Source: Sedimentibacter sp. MB31-C6 (GTDB taxonomy: Bacteria; Bacillota; Clostridia; Tissierellales; Sedimentibacteraceae). From it: 64,000 nucleotides of DNA. Below, in pieces: positions 18,209-28,134 of the stretch. The stretch lies in NCBI RefSeq assembly GCF_035934735.1, contig NZ_CP142396.1, positions 2,852,001 through 2,916,000 on the forward strand, written 5' to 3'. The translations under genes and the position numbers were made by a program. The notes beneath the pieces are model-generated. The model was given only the letters and a program-made list of their open reading frames with translations. It was not told the DNA's origin and made no database searches. The stretch's first letter is position 1. Each line of letters begins with the position of its first letter.

Positions 18209-18265
18209 AAAAACAATAAAATTGTAAGGTAGCATTATAATGCATCTTACAATTTTATTGTTTTT
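18209..18265 (+). terminator. Strong terminator after pduL
   Basis: Perfect 20-bp arms (18209-18228 and 18246-18265) around a 17-base loop, ending in TTTTT. The rest of the gap to 18441 is A/T-rich with no frame seen. Confidence 0.85.
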
Positions 18266-18441
18266 ATGTATATAGAAATGAGATAATATAAAAGAATAGA
18301 ATATTAAATAAAATTATGACTTATCGAAGATTAAACTATTAAAGAAATTTGACGATAATAATTATAGTAATGTAGATATGTTAGAATTAAGAATTTGATA
18401 TAATTATTCTATTATCTAAATTACTAATTAAAGGAGATATG

Positions 18442-20232
18442 ATGGATTTTTTGCCAATTAATATTGAAGATATGAAAAAAAGAGGATGGGACCAATGTGA
18501 TTTCGTTTTTGTTACTGGAGATGCTTATGTTGATCATTCATCTTTTGGGGCAGCTATAATATCTAGACTATTGGAGCGTTATGGTTACAAGGTTGGCATA
18601 ATAGCCCAACCAGACTGGAAAGATGTAAAGTCCTTTAGAGCATTAGGGGAACCTAGACTTGGATTTCTTATAAATTCAGGAAATATAGATTCCATGGTTA
18701 ATCATTATACAACATTTAAAAAGAAAAGAAGAACAGATGTATATTCTCCTGGAGGAAAACCTAATTTAAGACCAGATCGAGCAGTAACTGTCTACTCAAA
18801 TAAAATTAGAGAAGCTTATAAACATGCACCTATAATAATAGGAGGTATTGAAGCTAGTTTAAGAAGGTTAAGTCATTATGACTATTGGAGTAATAGTGTT
18901 AAAAGATCTATTCTTATGGATTCGGGGGCTAATTTATTAGTTTATGGTATGGGTGAAAAGGCCATAATTCAAATTGCTGAAGCTTTAAATTCAGGATTGC
19001 CTATTGAAGAAATTACATTTATAAATGGGACTGTTTATAAAACAAAGGACAAAGAAAGGGCATTTGAACCTGTAATTTTACCTAAGTATGAAGAAGTTTC
19101 TATATCAAAGAAAACTTATGCTGACAGTTTTAAAATACAATTTGAAAATACAGATTCAAAATCGGGCAAAACACTTGTAGAACAGTATAATACTGTTTAT
19201 GTTGTCCAAAACCCTCCAATGGAAATATTAACACAACAAGAGTTAGATGATATTTATGATTTGGATTATATGAATGATTATCATCCTATTTATAAAAACT
19301 CAGGAGGAATTCCAGCTTTAAGTGAAATTAAATTCAGTATTACAAGTGTAAGAGGATGCTTTGGTGGTTGTAGTTTTTGTGCACTTAATTTTCATCAAGG
19401 TAGGATAGTTCAATCGAGAAGTCATGAATCTATTCTTAAGGAAGCTGAAAAAATGTCAAATGACAAAGAGTTCAAAGGATATATACATGATGTTGGAGGA
19501 CCTACAGCTAATTTTAGAATTAAAGCATGTAAAAAGCAGGAAAAATATGGAGCATGTAAGGATAAAAATTGTTTGAGTCCTGAAAGATGTAAAAATCTAC
19601 AAGTAAGTCACTCAGATTATTTAGATTTACTTAGGAAAATTAGGAAAATAAATGGAATTAAAAAGGTGTTTATAAGATCAGGTATTCGATATGATTATGC
19701 AATATATGATAAAAATGATAATTTTATTAGGGAATTATGCCAAAATCATATAAGCGGACAACTTAGAACAGCACCAGAACATGTATCGAAATCTGTATTA
19801 GAGCTTATGGGCAAACCACCGATAAAAACTTATAATCAATTTGTTAATAAATTTAATGAAGAAAATAAGAAATTAAATATGAAACAATATATTGTTCCTT
19901 ATTTCATCTCTTCGCATCCTGGCTCTAAAATTAAGGATGCAATAGAATTAGCTGAATATATTAGAGACATAGGGCATATGCCAGAACAAGTTCAGGATTT
20001 TTACCCTACACCGGGGACACTTTCAACTTGTATGTATTATACTGGAATTAATCCTTTGACAAGTGACAGTGTTTATATTCCAAAAGATATAGAAGAAAGA
20101 AAAATGCAAAGAGCATTACTTCAATACAACAAAAGAGAAAACTATGAATTAGTTTTGAAAGCTTTAAAAAAAGAAAAAAGATATGATTTAATTGGATATA
20201 ATTCAAAAGCTTTAATTAAACCAAAAAATTAA
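18442..20232 (+). CDS. YgiQ family radical SAM protein
   Basis: A 596-residue radical SAM enzyme of the YgiQ (UPF0313) group. It has an N-terminal B12-binding-like region, the cluster motif [18 protein letters not shown] (CxxxCxxC), extra cysteines in the middle ([21 protein letters not shown]) and the family tail [19 protein letters not shown]. The start is the second of two adjacent ATG codons, 5 bases after AAGGAG. The reaction of this family is not established. It stands alone. Confidence 0.93.
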   Translation: MDFLPINIEDMKKRGWDQCDFVFVTGDAYVDHSSFGAAIISRLLERYGYKVGIIAQPDWKDVKSFRALGEPRLGFLINSGNIDSMVNHYTTFKKKRRTDVYSPGGKPNLRPDRAVTVYSNKIREAYKHAPIIIGGIEASLRRLSHYDYWSNSVKRSILMDSGANLLVYGMGEKAIIQIAEALNSGLPIEEITFINGTVYKTKDKERAFEPVILPKYEEVSISKKTYADSFKIQFENTDSKSGKTLVEQYNTVYVVQNPPMEILTQQELDDIYDLDYMNDYHPIYKNSGGIPALSEIKFSITSVRGCFGGCSFCALNFHQGRIVQSRSHESILKEAEKMSNDKEFKGYIHDVGGPTANFRIKACKKQEKYGACKDKNCLSPERCKNLQVSHSDYLDLLRKIRKINGIKKVFIRSGIRYDYAIYDKNDNFIRELCQNHISGQLRTAPEHVSKSVLELMGKPPIKTYNQFVNKFNEENKKLNMKQYIVPYFISSHPGSKIKDAIELAEYIRDIGHMPEQVQDFYPTPGTLSTCMYYTGINPLTSDSVYIPKDIEERKMQRALLQYNKRENYELVLKALKKEKRYDLIGYNSKALIKPKN

Positions 20233-20345
20233 TATAAGAAGTATGAATGCTAAAGTTAAGTATTTTTTAATAATTAATTTATTGCAAAATCATTCATAGT
20301 AAGTTAATATTATTATAGATAGTACAATAAATTAAGAGGTATAAA

Positions 20346-21617
20346 ATGAGTAGAAAATTCAGACGCAGAAAAAGGAATAGACGCATAATATTTTTAATTT
20401 TAATATTAGTAATTGGAATAGTCGGTGTTTCATTAATTATTAATGGATTAGGAAATGATAATCTAATAGCAGAAGGTGATACTTCTGATAACAATGAAAA
20501 AAATGAACAAAACACAAATCAGGAACTAGAGGAAGAACCAGAACCGGAAGAAGAGCCAGATATCTCGATAAACATTGCAGCTACAGGCGATATAATGTTT
20601 CATCCATCACAGTTAGATGGTGCTTATAATCCTTTAAGTGGAACGTATGATTTTACTAATAGTTTTAAAGCTGTTAAAGATATACTTCAAGAAGCAGATA
20701 TAGCTATAGCTAATTTCGAAGGTACAACAGCAGGAAATGAGGTCTATTCTTATCAAGGTTATCCTTTGTTTAATGCGCCAGATGAAGCATTAGATGCTAT
20801 TAAAGACGCTGGCTTTGATATATTATCAACAGTTAATAATCATTGTTTAGATACAAGAAAAGCTGGAATAATTAGAACTATTGAAGAAATTCAAGCTAGA
20901 GGTATGGATAGTATAGGTACTTATAAGGAAAAACCAGAAACTAGAGTGTTAATAAAAGAAGTAGAAGGCATTAAGCTTGCCTTTATAGCATATACTGAAA
21001 TGGTAAATGGGCTTGAAAGTGTACTTTCACCAGAAGATTTAGACTCAATGGTAAATATAATAGATGAAGCCAAGCTTAAAGAAGACATTGCCTATGCAAA
21101 AGAACAAAATGCTGAAGTTATAATTGCATCTCTTCACTGGGGAAATGAATATGCAAGAAAACAAGCAGAAAGACAGGAAGTTTTAGCTGATATGTTGTTT
21201 AATGAAGGAGTAGACATTATATTAGGTAGTCATCCACATGTAATACAACAAGCTAAACAGTTAGATTATAATGGTAAATCTAAGTTTGTAGCTTATTCAA
21301 TGGGGAATTTTATATCAAATCAAAGGATTGAAACTTTAGGCCCCTACGGGATGTCTGAAGAAGAAACTAAATATACTGAAGATGGAATTATAATCAATAT
21401 AGAAATAAAGAAAAATGGAAAGACAGGGGAAATTTCTATTAACAATATAAAATATATTCCTTTATGGGTATATAAAGGAACAACATCAGATGGTGGTGTA
21501 GAGCATGTAGTATATCCGATTATGGATTATATTGAAAGTGATGAATTAAATGATAATTCAAAATCACGTATGAATAGATCATATAATGATACAATGGCAC
21601 AAGTTAATGTAGAATAA
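20346..21617 (+). CDS. CapA-type (poly-gamma-glutamate synthesis) metallophosphatase-like protein
   Basis: A 423-residue protein. It has a basic N-terminus (RKFRRRKRNRR), one membrane helix (about 15-38), an acidic Glu/Pro linker (QELEEEPEPEEEPD) and then a PGA_cap domain outside the membrane. Domain motifs are ATGDIMFHPSQ, ANFEGTTAG, TVNNHCLDT, SLHWGNEY and ILGSHPHVIQ, a calcineurin-like metal-binding pattern. CapA/PgsA proteins take part in capsule polymer handling. No capB/capC is present, so the substrate here is unknown. It lies 19 bases before cdaA and may be co-transcribed with it. Confidence 0.88.
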   Translation: MSRKFRRRKRNRRIIFLILILVIGIVGVSLIINGLGNDNLIAEGDTSDNNEKNEQNTNQELEEEPEPEEEPDISINIAATGDIMFHPSQLDGAYNPLSGTYDFTNSFKAVKDILQEADIAIANFEGTTAGNEVYSYQGYPLFNAPDEALDAIKDAGFDILSTVNNHCLDTRKAGIIRTIEEIQARGMDSIGTYKEKPETRVLIKEVEGIKLAFIAYTEMVNGLESVLSPEDLDSMVNIIDEAKLKEDIAYAKEQNAEVIIASLHWGNEYARKQAERQEVLADMLFNEGVDIILGSHPHVIQQAKQLDYNGKSKFVAYSMGNFISNQRIETLGPYGMSEEETKYTEDGIIINIEIKKNGKTGEISINNIKYIPLWVYKGTTSDGGVEHVVYPIMDYIESDELNDNSKSRMNRSYNDTMAQVNVE

Positions 21618-21636
21618 AAAATTGGGAAGTGGTCTG

Positions 21637-22464
21637 ATGGAGCAAATTAAATTAGTCTTTAGTAATATTGGTTTAAATAGTGTAATTGATATAACTATAG
21701 TATATTATGTTTTCTACAAGAGTTATATGTTGATAAGGGATATGAGAGCTAAATCCTTATTGAAGGGAATAGTACTTTTAATACTTTTAATACCTATATC
21801 AGATATTTTTGAACTATTTATGATAAGTTACATTTTAGAAAATACTTTTGAAGTAGGTATAATTGCATTAGTTATAGTATTTCAACCTGAAATACGTAGA
21901 GCTCTTGAATATCTGGGGAGAAGTTCCTTTTCATTATCAAACTTGGACAAAAGTACTCAATCATCAGAAACAGTAATTAAAGAAATTGTAACTGCAACAT
22001 CGTCTTTGGCTAGACAAAAAATAGGAGCATTAATTATATTTGAGCAAAATGTTGGACTAAATGATATCATTGATAGTGGAACAAAACTTAATGCTAATAT
22101 TTCAAGTGGACTTTTAATAAATATTTTTATACCAAATACTCCGTTGCATGATGGAGCAGTAATAATAAAAGATTTTTCAATATTAGCAGCTGGATGTTTT
22201 TTACCATTAACAGATAACAATTTATTAAGTAAAGATATTGGAACGAGGCATAGGGCAGCCATAGGCATGACTGAAAGATCTGATTCTATAGCAATAGTTG
22301 TTTCAGAAGAGACAGGATACATATCCTATGCAGTGGATGGAAGGTTGTATAGAAATATTCAAATATCAGAACTTGAAAACTTATTATCTGGAATTTATAC
22401 AGAAACTGACAAAATTAATATTTTTGAAAAGTGGAGAAATAAAAATGAAGATAAAAAACGATAA
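21637..22464 (+). CDS. cdaA: Diadenylate cyclase CdaA (c-di-AMP synthase)
   Basis: A 275-residue membrane-bound enzyme that makes c-di-AMP from two ATP. Three N-terminal membrane helices lie at about 10-75. The DisA_N domain follows with FQPEIRRALEYLGR, the catalytic DGA at 172-174 and RHR at 204-206 (GTRHRAAIGMTERSDSIAIVVSEETG). ATG 21637 is chosen since GGGAAGTGG lies upstream; a longer TTG frame from 21622 precedes that site. It overlaps the regulator gene cdaR by 20 bases. In most Firmicutes glmM follows; here it does not. Confidence 0.95.
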   Translation: MEQIKLVFSNIGLNSVIDITIVYYVFYKSYMLIRDMRAKSLLKGIVLLILLIPISDIFELFMISYILENTFEVGIIALVIVFQPEIRRALEYLGRSSFSLSNLDKSTQSSETVIKEIVTATSSLARQKIGALIIFEQNVGLNDIIDSGTKLNANISSGLLINIFIPNTPLHDGAVIIKDFSILAAGCFLPLTDNNLLSKDIGTRHRAAIGMTERSDSIAIVVSEETGYISYAVDGRLYRNIQISELENLLSGIYTETDKINIFEKWRNKNEDKKR

Positions 22465-23689
22465 ATTATTCATTCAAATAATATGCTTAATTTGCTCCAT
22501 TGCATTATGGGTAATGGTAATGATTCAAACAAATCCTCCACAAGAAAGAAACATTACAAATGTTCCGGTAAAAATTAAAAATTTAACTGCATTAGAAAAC
22601 TCTAATATGGTTTTAATGAATAGTGACAAAGATAATTTAACAGTAAATATTAAAGTTAAGGGTAATAGTGATGAACTTATAAAACTAAAAAATAGTGATT
22701 TCACTGCTACAATAGATGTTTTAGGTTTTGTTGAAGGAACTACTAATGCTAAAGTGGAAGTGTCAGGTCCCAGTGGTTTAGATATAAACAGTATTTATCC
22801 TACTCAAATAGCTTGTAAGGTTGAAAGTATTGTATCTAAAGTTATGGATGTTACTGTTCAGTATGAAGGTGAACATGCAAATAATTATTATAGAGTAAAC
22901 GGTACACCGAACCCTACTTCTGTAAAAGTAACTGGACCTAGAAGTGTTGTAGATTCTGCTAATCTTGCTATTGCAACTGTTAATGTTGAGGGTGCAAAAG
23001 AGGATGTTGTAAAAACTGTACCTGTTAGAATTTATGACGGAAAGGATACAGAGATATTTATGTCTGTTCCAACAGGAAATGTTGAAGTTACAGTACCTAT
23101 TTATCCTACAAAATATGTTAATCTTAAGACTAGTATTATAGGCGAACCATTAGAAGGATATGAGCTTGTTGATGTTTCTGTAAATCCAAGTAGAGTTAGA
23201 ATAGCTGGTAGACAAGATATTATTGATACTATTAATGAATTGGAACTTGCTGAACTTGATATATCAGGAGCATACAATAACATATTATCTTCTAAGGAAA
23301 TTTTAAATGGTGAAAACTTAATATTTTTAGATTTACCTAAAACTCCAGTTGTAAATGCAATGATTGAAGAAGTTATTGAGAAAGAATTTGAATATAATTT
23401 AGATGAAATTCAATTTTCTAATTTAAATGAGGGTTACGATATTAATTTACCTGAAACAGATAATGAAATTAAAGTTACAGTTGTTGGTACAAAGAGCAAT
23501 GTTAATTCATTGAAAAAGGATGATATTAGTTTGAACATAGACTTATCAGATGCTTCCTTAGGATCCAATACTTATATAATAGAAAGTATAACAGACAATG
23601 AAGCTTTAGATATAACATTAAATTTAAATACTATCGATGTTGAAATTATTGAGGTGAATTCAGATTCTGAAGACAATAATGAAGATTAA
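22445..23689 (+). CDS. cdaR: CdaR, YbbR-domain regulator of CdaA
   Basis: A 414-residue protein with one N-terminal membrane helix (FIQIICLICSIALWVMVMI, about 9-27) and about four extracytoplasmic YbbR domains recognisable by repeated V..GP..VDSA and V.VTVPIYPTK segments. CdaR binds CdaA and tunes c-di-AMP production. The ATG at 22445 lies inside the end of cdaA, and the protein starts MKIKNDKLFIQIICL. The reading frame stays open further upstream inside cdaA, but that extension is only overlap. A strong terminator follows at 23710. Confidence 0.93.
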   Translation: MKIKNDKLFIQIICLICSIALWVMVMIQTNPPQERNITNVPVKIKNLTALENSNMVLMNSDKDNLTVNIKVKGNSDELIKLKNSDFTATIDVLGFVEGTTNAKVEVSGPSGLDINSIYPTQIACKVESIVSKVMDVTVQYEGEHANNYYRVNGTPNPTSVKVTGPRSVVDSANLAIATVNVEGAKEDVVKTVPVRIYDGKDTEIFMSVPTGNVEVTVPIYPTKYVNLKTSIIGEPLEGYELVDVSVNPSRVRIAGRQDIIDTINELELAELDISGAYNNILSSKEILNGENLIFLDLPKTPVVNAMIEEVIEKEFEYNLDEIQFSNLNEGYDINLPETDNEIKVTVVGTKSNVNSLKKDDISLNIDLSDASLGSNTYIIESITDNEALDITLNLNTIDVEIIEVNSDSEDNNED

Positions 23690-23709
23690 ATCAAAGTGAG
23701 TTGTAATGA

Positions 23710-23746
23710 AAAAGAATTCTTATCTTTAGAAGGTAAGAATTCTTTT
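23710..23746 (+). terminator. Terminator after cdaR
   Basis: AAAAGAATTCTTA (23710-23722) pairs perfectly with TAAGAATTCTTTT (23734-23746). Confidence 0.85.
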
Positions 23747-23769
23747 CATAAAATATGAGAGGTTTTATT

Positions 23770-25167
23770 ATGAAAAAGAAATTAGATATTCAAGTGAATC
23801 ATCTTGATTATCAAGGTATGTTAGAAGCTATTTTTCTAGCAACACAGGATGCAATAAGTGTTGTCAATGAAAAAGGAGAACATATCATGGTAAATCCGGC
23901 TTATACAAAAATAACAGGTATTAAGTACAATGATATTATTGGGAAGGATGCCCTATATGATATTGAACAAGGTTCTAGTCTGCATTTAAAAGTACTATCT
24001 ACAAAAAAACCAGTTGAAAATACGAAATTAAAAATAAAGCCTAGTGGAAAGACTGTTGTGGCACAAGCTGCTCCCATTATAGTTGATAATGTCATTAAAG
24101 GAAGCGTTGCTATACTACATGATATATCAGGAATAAAAAATTTGACTGACAAATTAGAAGAAGCAGAAAAAAAAATAAGAGAGTTAACTTACAAATATAA
24201 ACCTGAAGATATAATTGGTGAATCAGAAAATATTCAAGAAGTTAAAAGATTAGTAATGAAAGCTGCACAAGTACGTGCAACAGTTTTATTGAGAGGTGAA
24301 AGTGGTACTGGAAAGGAACTTTTTGCTAATTCAATTCATGCACAAAGTGACAGAAAAAATAATAGTTTTATAAGGGTGAATTGCGCAGCTATTACTGAAA
24401 CTCTATTAGAAAGTGAGTTGTTTGGCTATGAAGAAGGTGCTTTTACCGGAGCCAAAAAAGGTGGTAAAAAGGGTTTGTTTGAAGAAGCTGATAAAGGTAC
24501 AATATTTTTAGATGAAATATCTGAAATAAGTATGAACACTCAAGTAAAATTGTTAAGAGTATTGCAAGAAAAAGAAATAATGAAAGTTGGTGGCACTAAG
24601 CCAATATCAATAGATGTAAGAATAATTGCAGCTACAAACTCAGATTTAAGACAAGCGGTTAAAGATGGTAAATTTAGAGAGGATTTGTTTTATAGATTAA
24701 ATATACTTCCTATATATATACCACCATTAAGAGAACGCAAAAAAGATATTTCTTTATTAATAAAAAGATTTATAGTTAAAATAAATGATGAATATGGAAG
24801 AAATATTGTAAATATTGATGATGAAGCAACTAATATATTATTACATTATAATTGGCCAGGGAACGTAAGAGAACTGGAAAATGTAATAGGAAGGTCTATA
24901 ATTAATATGAACTTTAATGAACAGATAATTATGGCAGAACATTTACCACATCTATATCCATCTAATAAGAAAATTAAGCAAGGTTTAGTCATAAATAATA
25001 TAGATTATATACAAAAATTGAGTAGTATAATGGAAGAAACAGAATCGGAATATATTAGAAGTGTATATTTAAAACTTGAGAAAAATAAAACTCATACTGC
25101 GAAAAAACTAGGAATATCTGTTAGAACCCTTTATTATAAAATGGAGAAGTATGGCATAGTAGATTAG
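23770..25167 (+). CDS. Sigma-54 dependent activator (PAS, AAA+, Fis HTH)
   Basis: A 465-residue enhancer-binding protein. An N-terminal PAS domain (about 15-130, MVNPAYTKITGIKYNDIIGKD) senses an unknown signal. The AAA+ domain has Walker A GESGTGKE at 176-183 and the sigma-54 contact loop GAFTGA at 223-228. The C-terminal Fis-type helix-turn-helix is THTAKKLGISVRTLYYKMEK (about 441-460). ATG 23770 follows GAGAGG by 7 bases; the ATG at 23755 overlaps that site. A three-copy inverted repeat array and a -24/-12 promoter lie just downstream, before ptb. It therefore most likely activates the ptb-buk-vor operon, in the manner of BkdR. No receiver domain is present. Confidence 0.95.
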   Translation: MKKKLDIQVNHLDYQGMLEAIFLATQDAISVVNEKGEHIMVNPAYTKITGIKYNDIIGKDALYDIEQGSSLHLKVLSTKKPVENTKLKIKPSGKTVVAQAAPIIVDNVIKGSVAILHDISGIKNLTDKLEEAEKKIRELTYKYKPEDIIGESENIQEVKRLVMKAAQVRATVLLRGESGTGKELFANSIHAQSDRKNNSFIRVNCAAITETLLESELFGYEEGAFTGAKKGGKKGLFEEADKGTIFLDEISEISMNTQVKLLRVLQEKEIMKVGGTKPISIDVRIIAATNSDLRQAVKDGKFREDLFYRLNILPIYIPPLRERKKDISLLIKRFIVKINDEYGRNIVNIDDEATNILLHYNWPGNVRELENVIGRSIINMNFNEQIIMAEHLPHLYPSNKKIKQGLVINNIDYIQKLSSIMEETESEYIRSVYLKLEKNKTHTAKKLGISVRTLYYKMEKYGIVD

Positions 25168-25170
25168 ATA

Positions 25171-25225
25171 TGCAAACTTTTGCACAAATATATATTTTGC
25201 AATAATTTGCATGCAAATTATTGCA
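25171..25225 (+). promoter_or_regulatory. Enhancer array: three TGCAA-N4-TTGCA sites
   Basis: Three 14-bp dyads of the form TGCAA-N4-TTGCA occur at 25171-25184, 25198-25211 and 25212-25225. The last two abut, so 25197-25226 is one perfect 30-bp palindrome. They begin 4 bases after the activator stop and lie about 160-215 bp before the sigma-54 promoter, a normal enhancer distance. A further TGCA-rich half element follows (25223-25234). Binding by the upstream activator is inferred. Confidence 0.75.
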
Positions 25226-25246
25226 AGCATGCATTTGTTACTTCTA

Positions 25247-25315
25247 TACGGGACGCATTGTATGCGCCCGTAGTTCATATACAATTCAAACATACAACGT
25301 TAGGATGACAAGAAA
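25247..25315. repeat. Second copy of the structured intergenic repeat
   Basis: ACGGGACGCAT pairs with ATGCGCCCGT (one mismatched pair of positions) at the left end. The tail ACAACGTTAGGATGACAAGAA matches the tail of the copy at 6447-6520. It lies between the enhancer array and the sigma-54 promoter without breaking either. Confidence 0.5.
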
Positions 25316-25384
25316 TTGTTTATCAATAGTCTGAAATATTGATATAGCAATACTTGTTTTTTTATTATTATTTTTTAGAATTTA

Positions 25385-25402
25385 TTGGCATAAAAATTGC
25401 TT
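25385..25402 (+). promoter_or_regulatory. Sigma-54 (-24/-12) promoter of the ptb-buk-vor operon
   Basis: TTGGCATAAAAATTGCTT has the invariant GG (25387-25388) and GC (25399-25400) separated by exactly 10 bases, close to the TGGCAC-N5-TTGC consensus. The GTG start of ptb lies 25 bases further on. Confidence 0.88.
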
Positions 25403-25424
25403 AAATCTATTGTGAGGTGAGAAT

Positions 25425-26324
25425 GTGAAAAATTTTAATGATATTTTAGAACTTGCTAGAGTAAAAGGTCCAAAAAAAGTATCTGTAGCTGTAGCTCATG
25501 ATGAAGGTGTACTTAATGCAATTAAAAAAGCTGTAAATGAAAATATTTGTATTCCTTATCTTATTGGTGACGAAGAAAGAATCAGAGAAATATCTAAAAA
25601 AATAAATTTTAATTTAAACAATATTGACGTAATTGATGAAAAGGATGTTGTGAATGCATGCAGGAAAGCGGTATCAATGGTTAATGATGGTATATCTGAT
25701 ATAGTAATGAAAGGGTTAGTGGATACCTCGATTATTTTAAAAGCAGTACTTGATAAAAAAATCGGTTTAAGAACAGGAAATATACTAAGTCATGCTGCTG
25801 TTTTCTCAATAGAAAAATATCACAAAGTATTAATAATAACTGATGCTGCTATGAGTATTGCTCCTAGTGTAAATGAAAAAAAACAAATTTTAGAAAATGC
25901 AATTGGGTTAGCTCAATCTCTTGATATTACAACTCCAAAGGCTGCTGTTATATGTGCAAAAGAAAAAGTTAGTTTAAATATGCAGGCGACATTGGATGCT
26001 CAGGAATTGGTTGAAATGCATAAAGCTGGGATTATTAAACAGTGTTTTCTTGAGGGACCTTATGCACTTGATAATGCAATTTCTAAAGCTGCAGCAGAGC
26101 ATAAAGGTGTTAAGGGAGATGTTGCTGGCGATGCAGATATATTATTAATGCCTAATATAGAAGCAGGAAATGTTTTGTATAAATCATTAACTTATTTTTC
26201 TGACTCAGACAACGCTGGAGTAATTTTAGGAGCGAAAGCACCAATAGTACTTACTTCAAGAGCTGATACAGATGTTGCAAAATTAAATTCAATTGCTTTA
26301 GCAGTTTTACGAGCATCAAATTAA
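25425..26324 (+). CDS. ptb: Phosphate butyryltransferase (Ptb)
   Basis: A 299-residue enzyme of the phosphate acetyl/butyryltransferase family that converts (branched) acyl-CoA and phosphate to acyl phosphate and CoA. Family features are [57 protein letters not shown] and [19 protein letters not shown]. The start is GTG, placed 3 bases after GAGGTGAG. It is the first gene of the sigma-54 operon, 14 bases before buk. With a 2-oxoacid oxidoreductase downstream, likely substrates are isobutyryl-, isovaleryl- or 2-methylbutyryl-CoA. Confidence 0.95.
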   Translation: MKNFNDILELARVKGPKKVSVAVAHDEGVLNAIKKAVNENICIPYLIGDEERIREISKKINFNLNNIDVIDEKDVVNACRKAVSMVNDGISDIVMKGLVDTSIILKAVLDKKIGLRTGNILSHAAVFSIEKYHKVLIITDAAMSIAPSVNEKKQILENAIGLAQSLDITTPKAAVICAKEKVSLNMQATLDAQELVEMHKAGIIKQCFLEGPYALDNAISKAAAEHKGVKGDVAGDADILLMPNIEAGNVLYKSLTYFSDSDNAGVILGAKAPIVLTSRADTDVAKLNSIALAVLRASN

Positions 26325-26338
26325 AAAGGAGAAAAATT

Positions 26339-27406
26339 ATGTATCAATTAGTAATAAACCCAGGTTCAACTTCAACTAAAATAGCTGTATTTGATGATGA
26401 AAAATCGATTTATGAAAAAACTTTGAGACATTCAAATGAGGAACTTATTGAATTTTCTAATGTATCAGAACAATTCGAATTTAGAAAAAAATTGATTTTA
26501 GAAAATTTGCAGGAAAGTAATTTTGATATTAATTCATTAAGTGCAGTTGTAGGTAGAGGGGGGCTCTTGCTTCCTATTGAAGGTGGAACATACTTAGTCA
26601 ATGACAAACTAATAAAAGATTTGAAATCAAACATAAAAGGTGAACATGCATCAAATCTTGGAGGTTTGATAGCACGTTCAATATCAGATGAAACAGGAAT
26701 ACCAGCTTATATAGTTGATCCAGTAGTTGTAGATGAGATGGAAGAAGTAGCAAGAATAAGTGGTTATCCTGAATTTGAGAGAATTAGTATATGGCATGCA
26801 TTAAATCAAAAGGCTGTAGCTAGAAGAGCTGCAAAAGAAAAATTTAACAAAAAATATGAAGATATGAATTTTGTTGTAGCGCATTTAGGAGGAGGAATAT
26901 CAGTTGGAGCACATAAAAAAGGAAGAGTTATTGATGTAAATAATGCATTGAATGGCGAGGGTCCTTTTTCTCCAGAAAGATCAGGATCTCTTCCTATGGA
27001 ACAAGTTGTAAAAGTTTGCTTTAGCGGAAAATATACGGAAGAAGAAATTAAAAAAATCATCGCTGGAAAAGGTGGATTAAGTGCTTATTTAGGTACTAAT
27101 AATGCAAAAGAAGTAAGTGAAAGGGCGAAAAGTGGTGATGATAAGGCGGAACTAATTTATAAAGCAATGGCTTATCAGGTAGCAAAAGCAATAGGAGAAT
27201 ATTCAGTTGTTTTGGATGGAAATGTTGATGCTATTTTAGTAACAGGTGGAATTGCCTATGACAAAACATTTGTTGAGATGATAGAAGAAAAAGTTAAATT
27301 TATTGCAGATGTAATAACCTATCCTGGGGAAGATGAGTTGTTAGCATTAGCTCAAGGTGGTCTTAGAGTACTTAACAATATAGAACAAGCTAAAGAATAT
27401 GCATAA
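26339..27406 (+). CDS. buk: Butyrate (branched-chain fatty acid) kinase
   Basis: A 355-residue ASKHA-fold kinase making ATP from acyl phosphate. The phosphate-1 motif is [13 protein letters not shown] (6-18). [48 protein letters not shown] and [12 protein letters not shown] are the usual family blocks. The length is normal for Buk. AAAGGAG precedes the ATG. Together with Ptb it forms the ATP-yielding step of the operon. Preference for butyrate or a branched acid cannot be told from sequence. Confidence 0.95.
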   Translation: MYQLVINPGSTSTKIAVFDDEKSIYEKTLRHSNEELIEFSNVSEQFEFRKKLILENLQESNFDINSLSAVVGRGGLLLPIEGGTYLVNDKLIKDLKSNIKGEHASNLGGLIARSISDETGIPAYIVDPVVVDEMEEVARISGYPEFERISIWHALNQKAVARRAAKEKFNKKYEDMNFVVAHLGGGISVGAHKKGRVIDVNNALNGEGPFSPERSGSLPMEQVVKVCFSGKYTEEEIKKIIAGKGGLSAYLGTNNAKEVSERAKSGDDKAELIYKAMAYQVAKAIGEYSVVLDGNVDAILVTGGIAYDKTFVEMIEEKVKFIADVITYPGEDELLALAQGGLRVLNNIEQAKEYA

Positions 27407-27442
27407 GAAACTGTAGTAACTTTTATGAAAGGGGGTTAATCA

Positions 27443-28117
27443 GTGATTGATAAAAGGTTAGTAATTGTCACGGGACATTATGGTAGTGGAAAAACAGAGT
27501 TTTCAGTTAATTATGCTATAAAAATGAAAGAGAAATGTGAAAAAGTAAGTATTGCAGACTTAGATATTGTGAATCCATATTTTCGAACTAGAGAAAAAAG
27601 GAAATTTTTAGAGGAATTAGGAATCGATGTTTCGGATAGTAGTATTAGAAATACCACTCTCGATTTACCTGCTCTTCCTGCTGAAATTATGGGTATTATT
27701 CAAAACCAAAATGTTAAGGCTGTATTAGACGTAGGTGGTGATCCAGTAGGAGCAAGAGTACTTGCTAGATTTTCTACTTTAATTCTTAATACTGAGTTCG
27801 ACTTGTTTTATGTAATAAATGCGTATAGGCCTGAAACTAATTCTAAAGAAAAAGTTATAAAGTATTTAAGAGATATAGAAAAAACATCAGGATTAAAAGT
27901 AACAGGACTCATAAATAATACACATCTATTAAAAGAAACTAAAGTACATGATGTAGAATTTGGACATGAACTTACAAAAGAAGTGTCATGGGAGACAGAT
28001 ATACCAATTAGATATGAAGTTGCAATACAAAATGTGGTACAAGATATTGTTAACCCAGAAATTAAAGATAAATTGTTCCCCATAAATCTTTATATGAGGG
28101 AAGAATGGATGAGTTAA
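27443..28117 (+). CDS. P-loop ATP/GTP-binding protein of the vor operon
   Basis: A 224-residue P-loop NTPase with Walker A GHYGSGKTEFS at about residues 11-21. A SIMIBI/MinD-like layout is visible: ADLDIVNPYFRTREKR, AVLDVGGDPVGARVLARF and the possible specificity element LINNTHL. Related proteins occur next to ferredoxin-linked 2-oxoacid oxidoreductases in Clostridia. The start GTG 27443 follows GGGGGTTAAT. A role in assembling or activating the iron-sulfur/thiamine enzyme complex is plausible from the fold and position, but it is not established. Confidence 0.8.
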   Translation: MIDKRLVIVTGHYGSGKTEFSVNYAIKMKEKCEKVSIADLDIVNPYFRTREKRKFLEELGIDVSDSSIRNTTLDLPALPAEIMGIIQNQNVKAVLDVGGDPVGARVLARFSTLILNTEFDLFYVINAYRPETNSKEKVIKYLRDIEKTSGLKVTGLINNTHLLKETKVHDVEFGHELTKEVSWETDIPIRYEVAIQNVVQDIVNPEIKDKLFPINLYMREEWMS

Positions 28118-28134
28118 AAAATGGAGGTATAAAT

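Noticed and set aside
25197-25226. The 30-bp palindrome as a terminator of the activator gene
   Set aside because: No T run follows, and the third TGCAA-N4-TTGCA copy upstream and the sigma-54 promoter downstream indicate protein-binding DNA.
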